A stretch of 50,425 nucleotides of DNA from an uncultured Saprospiraceae bacterium (lineage in GTDB: Bacteria; Bacteroidota; Bacteroidia; Chitinophagales; Saprospiraceae), in the NCBI GenBank assembly GCA_937894165.1, contig CALCSX010000059.1, positions 1 through 50,425 of the forward strand, read 5' to 3'. A program made the position numbers and the translations under genes. How positions within the stretch are numbered: position 1 is the stretch's first letter; each line of letters begins with the position of its first letter. The notes beneath the pieces are model-generated. The model worked only from the letters and a program-made list of their open reading frames with translations. It was not told the origin of the DNA and searched no databases. Shown here piece after piece: positions 43,261-50,425 of this stretch.

Positions 43261-45447
43261 TTATCTTAAAAACATCAGTTCTCGGTATTTCACCAAAGGC
43301 CAGATACTATCATCCACCAAATATTCTAAATTATCAGTACAAACTCTAATTTCGTCCATTATCGGCTTTAATCTATTACAATATCCCTGCGCTTTGCCTT
43401 CGACAGTCTTAGAAGTGTGGATATCATGTCTAACTCTCCTCATCTCTTCAATAAGATGTTTTACTTTGTTGATATAGCCACCCAGGTCATTTACCAATTC
43501 CAATTGACCGGAATAAGCAGCCTCCCCAAGACCCAATTTCATCAATTCATTAACATTCTGAGCTACTTGCGTTTGATATCTAATCGATGCCGGAAGAATA
43601 TGATTAAGTATCAACTCACCAAGAGTTCTGGACTCGATTTGAAGCCTTTTAACATAGCTTTCATGCATCACTTCTATATGTGCTTCAATCTCCACTTCAC
43701 TGAATACGCCGGTTTCTTTCCAAAGCTTTTTAGATTTTTCAGATATGTATGCTTCTAGGGCATCCGGGGTGTTGGTAATATTATTCAATCCTCTTCTTTC
43801 TGCCTCTTGTCTCCATTCCTCACTATACCCATCACCTGCAAAAATAATTGACTTGGATTCTTTGATATATTTTCGAACTATTGACAAAATAGCTACATCT
43901 TGGGTAACATTTTCACTTTCAATATAATTTTCGACCTCAGTTTTGAATTTACTCAATTGAGATGCCATGATAGTATTCATGATAGTCATGGTGGCAGCAC
44001 AGTTCTGGGAAGAGCCCACCATTCTGATTTCAAACTTATTTCCCGTAAAGGCAAAAGGAGAAGTTCTGTTCCTGTCAGTATTATCCATCTGCAAATTAGG
44101 AACTCTGCTGAGCAAGTTTAGTACATTCTTAACATCTTGCTCTGTGTCTCTTCCGTTCTCGATCTGAGTGAGTAATTTTTCAAGAAAATCACCGATAAAA
44201 ATAGAAACGATTGCAGGCGGAGCTTCATTAGCACCTAGTCTATGGTCGTTAGAATGCGTTGCAACGGAAGCACGAAGTAGGTCAGAGTGTTCAAATACAG
44301 CTCTAATCGTGTTAACGAAGAAAGTTAAAAATCTCAAGTTTTTTCCGGGCACATCACCGGGAGATAATAAATTTTTCCCTGTATTAGTTGCCAAAGACCA
44401 GTTATTATGTTTTCCGGAGCCATTTACACCTGCAAAAGGCTTTTCATGCAACAAAACTCTAAATTTATGTCGTTTAGCCACCCTTTCCATAATATCCATC
44501 AACAGCTGGTTATGGTCTACGGCTATGTTCACCTCTTCAAATTGTGGAGCCAATTCATATTGACAAGGAGCTACTTCATTATGCCTCGTTCTGACTGGGA
44601 TACCTAATTTATGGCATTCTGTTTCCAGGTCTCTCATGTAGGCATAAACTCTTTCCGGAATTGAACCAAAATAGTGATCGTCTAGCTGTTGACCACGTGG
44701 AGAAGTTTTGCCAATTAAAGTTCTTCCTGTCAAGATAAGATCAGGCCTTGAATTAAACATAGCCTCATCGATAAGAAAATATTCCTGTTCCCAGCCAAGC
44801 GTAACAAAAACTTTATTCACTGCCTTGTCAAACATTTGACAAATAGGCACTGCTGCATCTTCTATCAAGGCTTGAGATTTCAAAAGAGGCAATTTATAAT
44901 CCAATGCCTCACCGGAATAAGTTACAAAAATGGTAGGAATACATAAAGTCTTACCATCTCCTACCTCTAAAATAAATGCAGGGGAAGTAGGATCCCAAGC
45001 TGTGTATCCTCGCGCTTCGAAAGTTGAGCGCAGCCCACCGCCTGGAAAGCTGGATCCATCAGGCTCTTGTTGAGCCAAAAGTTTACCGCTAAACTCTTCT
45101 ATCGGTTTTCCTTCGCCATCAAGTGTAAAAAATGAGTCGTGCTTTTCAGCTGTTTTGCCGGTTAGGGGTTGAAACCAGTGCGCATAGTGAGTAGCACCCA
45201 TGTCCATGGCCCAATTTTTCATAGCTTCAGAAATCGTGTTAGCGACTTCAGAGTCCAGATTATTGCCGGATTGGATAGAAGCTTTTACACTCAAATAGGT
45301 GTCCTCTGCCAGATACTTTTGCATTGTATCATCATTGAACACATTACACCCGAAAAATTCAGAAATTTTAGAATTGGGGATATGACTGTATTCAATGTCA
45401 TATTCAGTACGTTTGAAAATGGCCTCAATAGCTGAAAACCTGGACAT
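43261..45447 (-). CDS. glnN: Glutamine synthetase type III
   Basis: This 728-aa enzyme makes glutamine from glutamate, ammonia and ATP. Its length and the N-terminal extension (about 1-150, FGCNVFNDDTMQKYL) identify the type III (GlnN) form. The catalytic core includes HYAHWFQPLTG (77-87), FAGVNGSGKHNNWSL (about 339-353), DHRLGANEAPP (about 402-412) and NRTSPFAFTGNKFE (about 462-475). The last 150 residues are helical. A promoter with a -33 TTTC and a -7 TAACTTTA lies just upstream. It is monocistronic and closed by a terminator at 43232-43254. Confidence 0.97.
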   Translation of the reverse strand: MSRFSAIEAIFKRTEYDIEYSHIPNSKISEFFGCNVFNDDTMQKYLAEDTYLSVKASIQSGNNLDSEVANTISEAMKNWAMDMGATHYAHWFQPLTGKTAEKHDSFFTLDGEGKPIEEFSGKLLAQQEPDGSSFPGGGLRSTFEARGYTAWDPTSPAFILEVGDGKTLCIPTIFVTYSGEALDYKLPLLKSQALIEDAAVPICQMFDKAVNKVFVTLGWEQEYFLIDEAMFNSRPDLILTGRTLIGKTSPRGQQLDDHYFGSIPERVYAYMRDLETECHKLGIPVRTRHNEVAPCQYELAPQFEEVNIAVDHNQLLMDIMERVAKRHKFRVLLHEKPFAGVNGSGKHNNWSLATNTGKNLLSPGDVPGKNLRFLTFFVNTIRAVFEHSDLLRASVATHSNDHRLGANEAPPAIVSIFIGDFLEKLLTQIENGRDTEQDVKNVLNLLSRVPNLQMDNTDRNRTSPFAFTGNKFEIRMVGSSQNCAATMTIMNTIMASQLSKFKTEVENYIESENVTQDVAILSIVRKYIKESKSIIFAGDGYSEEWRQEAERRGLNNITNTPDALEAYISEKSKKLWKETGVFSEVEIEAHIEVMHESYVKRLQIESRTLGELILNHILPASIRYQTQVAQNVNELMKLGLGEAAYSGQLELVNDLGGYINKVKHLIEEMRRVRHDIHTSKTVEGKAQGYCNRLKPIMDEIRVCTDNLEYLVDDSIWPLVKYRELMFLR

Positions 45448-45483
45448 ATTTGTAGTTTTAGTTAAGTGGTTAAAATTAAGGTG

Positions 45484-45514
45484 TAAAGTTAAGCCTAATT
45501 TTACTTTTTAGAAA
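45484..45514 (-). promoter_or_regulatory. Probable glnN promoter
   Basis: On the minus strand TTTC (45514-45511) is followed after 19 bases by TAACTTTA (45491-45484), near the Bacteroidota -33 TTTG and -7 TAnnTTTG elements with the right spacing. The ATG of glnN is 36 bases downstream. The same pair with the same spacing precedes the helix-hairpin-helix gene. Confidence 0.6.
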
Positions 45515-45741
45515 CATTGACAGGGGTTTTATATTAATTTTTTAGTAACTATTAACGTAGATGCTTTCAAAAGATAAAAATAGTTTATTTTTCGTCAGAC
45601 GAATCTGCTTTTGGCGTTAATAGCAGCGCTATTGACAAGAAAAGAGATGAAGTATCACAAAAAATAAACATTTTTGGATTGAAATTGATCATACGTGAAT
45701 AGTTACATTTTTAGAATAATTTATAGAAATTATTGGTGGAG

Positions 45742-45772
45742 TTTCAACAAAAGAAGATTTTTACTAACTTTA
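45742..45772 (+). promoter_or_regulatory. Probable promoter of the helix-hairpin-helix gene
   Basis: TTTC (45742-45745), 19 bases and TAACTTTA (45765-45772) form the same arrangement as at glnN. It lies after the upstream GTG of the long open frame at 45695 and before the TTG at 45791, which favours the later start. Confidence 0.55.
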
Positions 45773-45790
45773 ATTAAAATTAGTCCTCAT

Positions 45791-47860
45791 TTGAAAACGA
45801 TTCTAACTGTAATTATCATCTTATCTATTCCTATTTTTACAATTGGACAGATTCAGGATACAACCATGACTGCTGATCCAACGATGCAGATCATAGAAGA
45901 ATTTATAGAGAATACAGAGACAGAAGTCTTCGATTTTACAGATTTTCAATTGGAATTGGAAGCCTATTTAAAAAGACCTCTGAACTTAAATAAAGCCAGT
46001 CGAGAGCAACTGGAGCAATTTCCATTTTTAGATCCCTTAGAGATAGATGGTATCCTTAATTATCGCGCTGAGGCAGGTGACTTTATATCCATCTATGAAT
46101 TACAATCGGTTCCTGAATTGGACATGAGCAAGATAACCATACTTTCAAGATTTTTAACTGTTGAAGAATTGCAATTTGACCTTGATAAAAGTGTGCTTAC
46201 CCGAATTAAAGAAAGCAGAAAAGAATTTTTTGCTCATACCACTACCGCACTGCAAGAAAGAAGGGGCTTTAAAAGTATCAATGGTGAAGAGCCTAAATAT
46301 TTAGGTGATCCATTTAGATATTATCTGAGGTTCAGGGGTAGCTATGAAAATAAATTCTCCTATGGAGTTGCTGCGGAGAAGGATATTGGGGAGCCTTGGC
46401 AGAAGCAAGGTTTTGATTATTATACGGCACATGTATTTATTAGAGATGTTAATAAAAGGATAAAAGCGCTCGCACTGGGTGATTATAATGTCAGTTTGGG
46501 GCAGGGCTTGATTTTGCATACGGGATTTGGAAGGGGCAAAAGTATTTTTACGACACAGACTAAGAAGGGCGGTTATACCATACGTCCTTCAACGGGTGTG
46601 AATGAATTTTTATTCTTTAGGGGGGCGGCGGTTACACTCAATTTGCCGGCGAATTTTGAATTGACACTTTTCGGTTCATACAGAGATATTGACGGCACAG
46701 TGCGAGTTGACTCATTAGAAAGCGGTGGCGCTGAAGTCTTTTTCTCCTCTATCCAATCATCAGGTCTTCATCGCACCAAATCGGAAATTGCCAATAGAGA
46801 TGCTATTAAAAATACTTCTATTGGTGGCAATCTGAAATATAGTCAGAGGAATTTGTCGATTGGAGTAAATGCGCTTTACGACAGATTTAGCGCCCCATTA
46901 GTTTATAGGGATGCACCTTATAATAGATTTCGACTCAATGGGACAGAGTTAATGAATGTTTCTCTTGATTATACCTATATTATGAAGAATGTTCACTTCT
47001 ATGGGGAAACTGCCATGAGCGATAATGGAGGTTTGGCAACCTTAAATGGGATCCTACTGGGACTTCATCCCAAGGCAAATGCAGCCATCGTGTACAGGAA
47101 TTTTCAAGCAAATTATCAGAATATCAATGGAAACACTTTTTCGGAGACGATTAGTCCGGAAAACGAAGAGGGTATATATCTCGGTACCGAAATCAAGCCA
47201 AACTATAATTGGAATATTTCATTCTATGGTGATTTTTTCAAACATCCCTGGCTCAGATTTAATGCCGATGCTCCTTCCTACGGTCAGGAATTTCTCGGAA
47301 GAGTAACTTATAGGGTTAAACGTAAAATGGAAACTTATCTTCATTTTCGCTACGAAAGCAAAGATAGAAATTATAGACCTGAAGATGTGGCGACTAATAT
47401 TTTAATCCCCTTTGTAAGACAACAAATAAGGTGGCATATCGAATATGTTGCGACGAAAGGTATTGTACTCAGGAACAGAATTGAATTCTCGAAAGCCGGC
47501 AGACTTTCTCTCGGACAAGAAAGTAATGGCTTTATGATTTTGCAGGACATAATCTGTAAGCCAATAGGTTCACCTTTTAGTTTTACCGGTAGATTGGCAT
47601 TATTTCAAACGGACGACTATGACTCGAGAATCTACGCTTATGAAAATGATTTAGTCTATAATTTTTCTATCCCACCGTATTTTGGACAAGGGATGAGAAC
47701 CTACCTTAATTTAAGATATACTGGCATCAGAAATCTATCTATCGAAGCCAGAATAGCAAATACTAAATTTTTTAATCAGGATGGTATTGGAAGCGGAAAT
47801 GATATGATTGAAGGAAATAATCGAACTGATATTAGAATACAACTTATTTATCGAATATAA
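45791..47860 (+). CDS. Outer-membrane protein with helix-hairpin-helix (ComEA-like) domain
   Basis: The frame opens at a GTG (45695), but a promoter at 45742-45772 and a clean signal peptide from TTG at 45791 (MKTILTVIIILSIPIFTIGQ) favour the later start and 689 residues. The N-terminal part (about 50-130) is a helix-hairpin-helix domain of the ComEA type: LNLNKASREQLEQFPFLDPL, then YRAEAGDFISIYELQSVPEL. The rest is a beta-barrel-like region that ends DIRIQLIYRI. HHH domains bind DNA in ComEA, but this fusion to a large barrel is a Bacteroidota type without an assigned function. A role in DNA uptake is possible but unproven. Confidence 0.82.
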   Translation: MKTILTVIIILSIPIFTIGQIQDTTMTADPTMQIIEEFIENTETEVFDFTDFQLELEAYLKRPLNLNKASREQLEQFPFLDPLEIDGILNYRAEAGDFISIYELQSVPELDMSKITILSRFLTVEELQFDLDKSVLTRIKESRKEFFAHTTTALQERRGFKSINGEEPKYLGDPFRYYLRFRGSYENKFSYGVAAEKDIGEPWQKQGFDYYTAHVFIRDVNKRIKALALGDYNVSLGQGLILHTGFGRGKSIFTTQTKKGGYTIRPSTGVNEFLFFRGAAVTLNLPANFELTLFGSYRDIDGTVRVDSLESGGAEVFFSSIQSSGLHRTKSEIANRDAIKNTSIGGNLKYSQRNLSIGVNALYDRFSAPLVYRDAPYNRFRLNGTELMNVSLDYTYIMKNVHFYGETAMSDNGGLATLNGILLGLHPKANAAIVYRNFQANYQNINGNTFSETISPENEEGIYLGTEIKPNYNWNISFYGDFFKHPWLRFNADAPSYGQEFLGRVTYRVKRKMETYLHFRYESKDRNYRPEDVATNILIPFVRQQIRWHIEYVATKGIVLRNRIEFSKAGRLSLGQESNGFMILQDIICKPIGSPFSFTGRLALFQTDDYDSRIYAYENDLVYNFSIPPYFGQGMRTYLNLRYTGIRNLSIEARIANTKFFNQDGIGSGNDMIEGNNRTDIRIQLIYRI

Positions 47861-47974
47861 ATTTCCTTTAAGTAATTTCTTACAATATTCAGATTTTAAG
47901 TAGCATTCATTCTACACTGTTAATATTAAAACAATAATTGTTAATAAATTTCAAATTTTTTCTAAAAAATAAGA

Positions 47975-48003
47975 TTTGATATAAAATATTTGTGCTATAT
48001 TTA
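47975..48003 (+). promoter_or_regulatory. Probable promoter of the propeller lipoprotein operon
   Basis: TTTG (47975-47978), 17 bases, then TATATTTA (47996-48003) fits the -33 and -7 elements of Bacteroidota, with the ATG 42 bases downstream at 48045. Confidence 0.6.
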
Positions 48004-48044
48004 TTCAGTCATACAAAATATTTTATCAAGTAAATCTCAACAAT

Positions 48045-49289
48045 ATGCAGAAAAGTTTACATATTTTTTTGATACTAGCAACATGTGTTTTTCTTTCAGC
48101 TTGTAAAAAGGAGCCACTTCCAGATATATATGCAATTAATGAAACACCATATTACCCGGATTTAAAAGTTAGTAATGAATGGAATTCTGAAAGTTTGGGT
48201 TCTCCCGATTATGAATTTATATTTGCTGACAGTGAAGTAGTAATTGTTTCAAACGATGCCTCGATTAAGGCATTTAATTCAGAGGATGGCTCTTTGCTTT
48301 GGAATTATGAGATAGCTCCTTTTGAGTCGTCATTACATTTAAAATATCATTATTATGATGGTAACGTATATATAATGCATTATGATGATAATTCAAATAG
48401 TATTTCCGAAACCACAAATGGGAATATCACTACTATAAATGTGACAACCGGGATCGAAACAAAGCAAATCGAATACGAATCAGTAAATCCGGAATTAGAA
48501 CAAGTTATAAATATATATCCTTACCAAGATAATGTTTTGATTTTTTCCAATTTTGATGATGAAAATGATGAAAATGTATTAAACATATATAATTTAAATT
48601 TACAAACTAATGAAATTTCTATTATATCCGAGAATTTCAAAACACTGCACCATCTTGATATAAAAAATTCTGTTGTAGATACTAAAGATGGCATTTTCAT
48701 TTTTCCAGTTCTTCAAATGGAAAATCAAATGATCAATACATATTTAAATATTATTGATCTCAATAACTATTCAATTAAAAGTATTCTTGTTGAAAATTAT
48801 CATTTTAATTTCCATAGTTACGTATATTATTCCAAAGGCATAGCGATTATTGCAACTTCTCAAACTGATAATTTTGCTCTAGCTGTAGATATAAATACGG
48901 GTGAAAATCTATGGAAAGATAAAGCCCCGGATTTTATGTTGACGCATTTGGAAAGAGATTTTGGCTTTGAAGAAGGTTTTGGACCTGGTTTGGTTCACCA
49001 TGATAGAACAAATAATTATTATAGAATATATCCTTTAAATTATAGTATAAATCCGACCTTGGTTCAATTCCATCCAGAGAAATATATCTTCATGGATATC
49101 ACCGACAAATATGATACAGATAGTGGAAATACTTACGATTATATCTCTTTATTTGATCTAAATGATGGAAAAATGCTAATTAGTACTCGGCTTGATATCT
49201 CAGCAACAAAGCTCCATATCGGATTAGAACCTGAAAAAATATATACTATTTCAGATTCACGGATTTATCAATTTTCTCATCCCTTATAA
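48045..49289 (+). CDS. Lipoprotein with PQQ-like beta-propeller repeats
   Basis: This 414-aa protein has a lipoprotein signal with the acylated cysteine in FLSACKKE (C20). The mature part has several short repeats of the PQQ/WD-like propeller kind: VIVSNDASIKAFNSEDGSLLW (about 64-84), then ITTINVTTGIETKQ, ALAVDINTGENLWKDKAP and SLFDLNDGKMLIST. These fold as blades of a beta-propeller, used for binding proteins or ligands at the cell surface. No enzyme motif is seen. The next gene starts 10 bases later and should be co-transcribed. Confidence 0.82.
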   Translation: MQKSLHIFLILATCVFLSACKKEPLPDIYAINETPYYPDLKVSNEWNSESLGSPDYEFIFADSEVVIVSNDASIKAFNSEDGSLLWNYEIAPFESSLHLKYHYYDGNVYIMHYDDNSNSISETTNGNITTINVTTGIETKQIEYESVNPELEQVINIYPYQDNVLIFSNFDDENDENVLNIYNLNLQTNEISIISENFKTLHHLDIKNSVVDTKDGIFIFPVLQMENQMINTYLNIIDLNNYSIKSILVENYHFNFHSYVYYSKGIAIIATSQTDNFALAVDINTGENLWKDKAPDFMLTHLERDFGFEEGFGPGLVHHDRTNNYYRIYPLNYSINPTLVQFHPEKYIFMDITDKYDTDSGNTYDYISLFDLNDGKMLISTRLDISATKLHIGLEPEKIYTISDSRIYQFSHPL

Positions 49290-49299
49290 ATCGAAAAAT

Positions 49300-50040
49300 A
49301 TGAAAATTTCAATTTACACCATAACAGTTTTATTGGGTTTACTTTTTACATCCAAACAAATCTCCGCTCAAGTAGTATTTGAATTAAATGCTACTGCCGG
49401 AATTTCACAAATGACAAATCCGGAAGACTATTTTCGCATATCAGAATTTGATATTTTTAATCCGGATTACAAATTTGGCTTTTCTAATGGGGTATTTTTT
49501 AAAGGACTGATACACAATAATAATGTGAATTTCGGATTCCAAGCCGGAATTCAGAAAATTTCACACAGATTGCAAATTAATATGGAGCGCGAAGAAGCTT
49601 ATAGTTGGCTTAAAAGAGATTCCCATTATAGTTTTCGATATTATGGAATAGTTACGGGCGGTTTGATTCAATTTAATTTATTTTCTTCAGAAAAATTAAC
49701 ACTTAAACCGCAAATTGGGATAAATATTAACTTGCCAATTTACGAACAATTGCATTTGAAACAGACGAGTCTTTCATACCATGAAATGAAAGAGGAAACT
49801 GTTCGTTATCTGGAAGGTGATCTAGTGGGTGAAACTTCATCATTAAATGGGATTTCTATTGTAGAATTTGTTCCAACCATTGGTTTAATATTTGGCTTTC
49901 CCTCCATCGCTCCTCATTTTAACATTAGCCTAGAATACCAGAGGTATATCAATCCAAGTATTGAGCAGGGCGCCGCTCAGTATAATATATTTAATCTGGG
50001 AATCGGCTATGTATTTAATCCAACATCAAAGTTAGAATAA
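49300..50040 (+). CDS. Putative outer-membrane beta-barrel protein
   Basis: This 246-aa protein has a signal peptide (ITVLLGLLFTSKQISAQ) and alternating hydrophobic strands of the type seen in small outer-membrane barrels: GFSNGVFFKGLIHNNNVNFG, FRYYGIVTGGLIQFNLF, FNISLEYQRYINPS, NIFNLGIGYVFNP. It follows the propeller lipoprotein by 10 bases. The pair probably forms one operon and may work at the outer membrane together. Its stop codon is directly next to the stop of the convergent NamZ-like gene (50041), with no spacer. Confidence 0.78.
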   Translation: MKISIYTITVLLGLLFTSKQISAQVVFELNATAGISQMTNPEDYFRISEFDIFNPDYKFGFSNGVFFKGLIHNNNVNFGFQAGIQKISHRLQINMEREEAYSWLKRDSHYSFRYYGIVTGGLIQFNLFSSEKLTLKPQIGININLPIYEQLHLKQTSLSYHEMKEETVRYLEGDLVGETSSLNGISIVEFVPTIGLIFGFPSIAPHFNISLEYQRYINPSIEQGAAQYNIFNLGIGYVFNPTSKLE

Positions 50041-50425
50041 CTACAAAGGATAAATTAAATATTTTTGCCGAATCCGGTCGAAAGCTTTTAAGTCTTTCGA
50101 CCATTTTTCTTTGATTTCATTTTCATTCAGGCGATTGATTATATCTAATCTTATTTGATCGTTACCTGCCAGCTTGTCGAAGAAGTCAGGATATTTAAAG
50201 AATGTAGATTGATTTTCTGTATGGTTGTATGCATCAATAATAAATTTGAGAGAAAAATCAGCTTCCTTAAATAATCCCTTTGGATCATATGCACTCAAGT
50301 CCAATCCATAACATTTTTGATTCTCCCATTTAGGTGACTTAGCATGGGCTAGTGCTTTAGGGACAAAATGGTAATTTTTATCCTTATATTGAGGATGACC
50401 ATATTGCTGGAAAGGTAGCTCAGTT
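50041..50425 (-). CDS. namZ: NamZ-like (DUF1343) peptidoglycan hydrolase, 3' part
   Basis: The gene runs off the right edge, so only the last 128 codons are here. The visible sequence reads TELPFQQYGHPQYKDKNYHF, then CYGLDLSAYD, then FFDKLAGNDQIRLDI and ends FDRIRQKYLIYPL. This matches the C-terminal part of the DUF1343 family, whose characterised member NamZ is an exo-beta-N-acetylmuramidase used in muropeptide salvage. The start, signal peptide and active site lie beyond 50425. The apparent 87-aa frame with a TTG start at 50304 is just its end. Confidence 0.82.
   Translation of the reverse strand, partial: TELPFQQYGHPQYKDKNYHFVPKALAHAKSPKWENQKCYGLDLSAYDPKGLFKEADFSLKFIIDAYNHTENQSTFFKYPDFFDKLAGNDQIRLDIINRLNENEIKEKWSKDLKAFDRIRQKYLIYPL

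Overview
The window looks like a chromosome segment of an AT-rich member of the Bacteroidota, probably near the Saprospiria. The support is: three C-terminal secretion-type (T9SS) tails, a type III glutamine synthetase, DUF5686, DUF2911 and NamZ/DUF1343 proteins, a large secreted PIG-L deacetylase, several -7 boxes close to TAnnTTTG, and almost no Shine-Dalgarno sequences. The species cannot be read from the sequence.

Region 1 (64-12133, all minus strand) is a defence island that reads as one tightly packed operon. In transcription order it holds a PD-(D/E)xK-like protein and a partner of unknown fold (a pair that recalls the GAPS4 antiphage system), hsdM, an unrecognised two-gene cassette (376 and 129 aa), hsdS, a REP-type tyrosine transposase (RAYT) with a perfect 64-bp palindrome beside it, hsdR, a 180-aa unknown, a small HEPN-like protein and a GIY-YIG protein. 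Most junctions overlap by 1-8 bases, so the unknown genes should be co-expressed with the type I restriction-modification enzyme.

Region 2 (12134-18137) is a zone of gene decay and repeats. It has two small orphan genes, a ParDE toxin-antitoxin pair, an intact NERD protein and a 51-aa YqaE/Pmp3 protein. Around them lie two different dinD fragments, a second copy of the NERD 3' end, an orphan signal-peptide stub and several dispersed repeats. The order suggests a tandem duplication that has since been eroded.

Region 3 (18138-31482) carries a frameshifted RCC1-repeat secreted protein, a lipoprotein, a 515-base intergenic region full of structured elements, a MacAB-TolC type efflux operon (ATPase, two permeases, adaptor, TolC), a secreted M1 aminopeptidase and a DUF2911 protein. 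A lysoplasmalogenase-family gene closes the next operon. Two copies of a hairpin-like element with inverted ends follow the lipoprotein and DUF2911 genes.

Region 4 (30802-50425) is ordinary core-type content. It includes a PIG-L deacetylase / 47-aa membrane protein / sodium-solute symporter / YhhN operon, ffh, a RluA-type pseudouridine synthase, HMG-CoA lyase, a DUF5686 outer-membrane protein with a fatty acid hydroxylase, glutamine synthetase III, a helix-hairpin-helix outer-membrane protein, a beta-propeller lipoprotein with a beta-barrel protein, and the 3' part of a NamZ-like gene running off the right edge.

The best candidates for something undescribed are the 376/129-aa cassette locked between hsdM and hsdS, the three extra genes behind hsdR, and the RAYT-palindrome pair inserted into the restriction operon.
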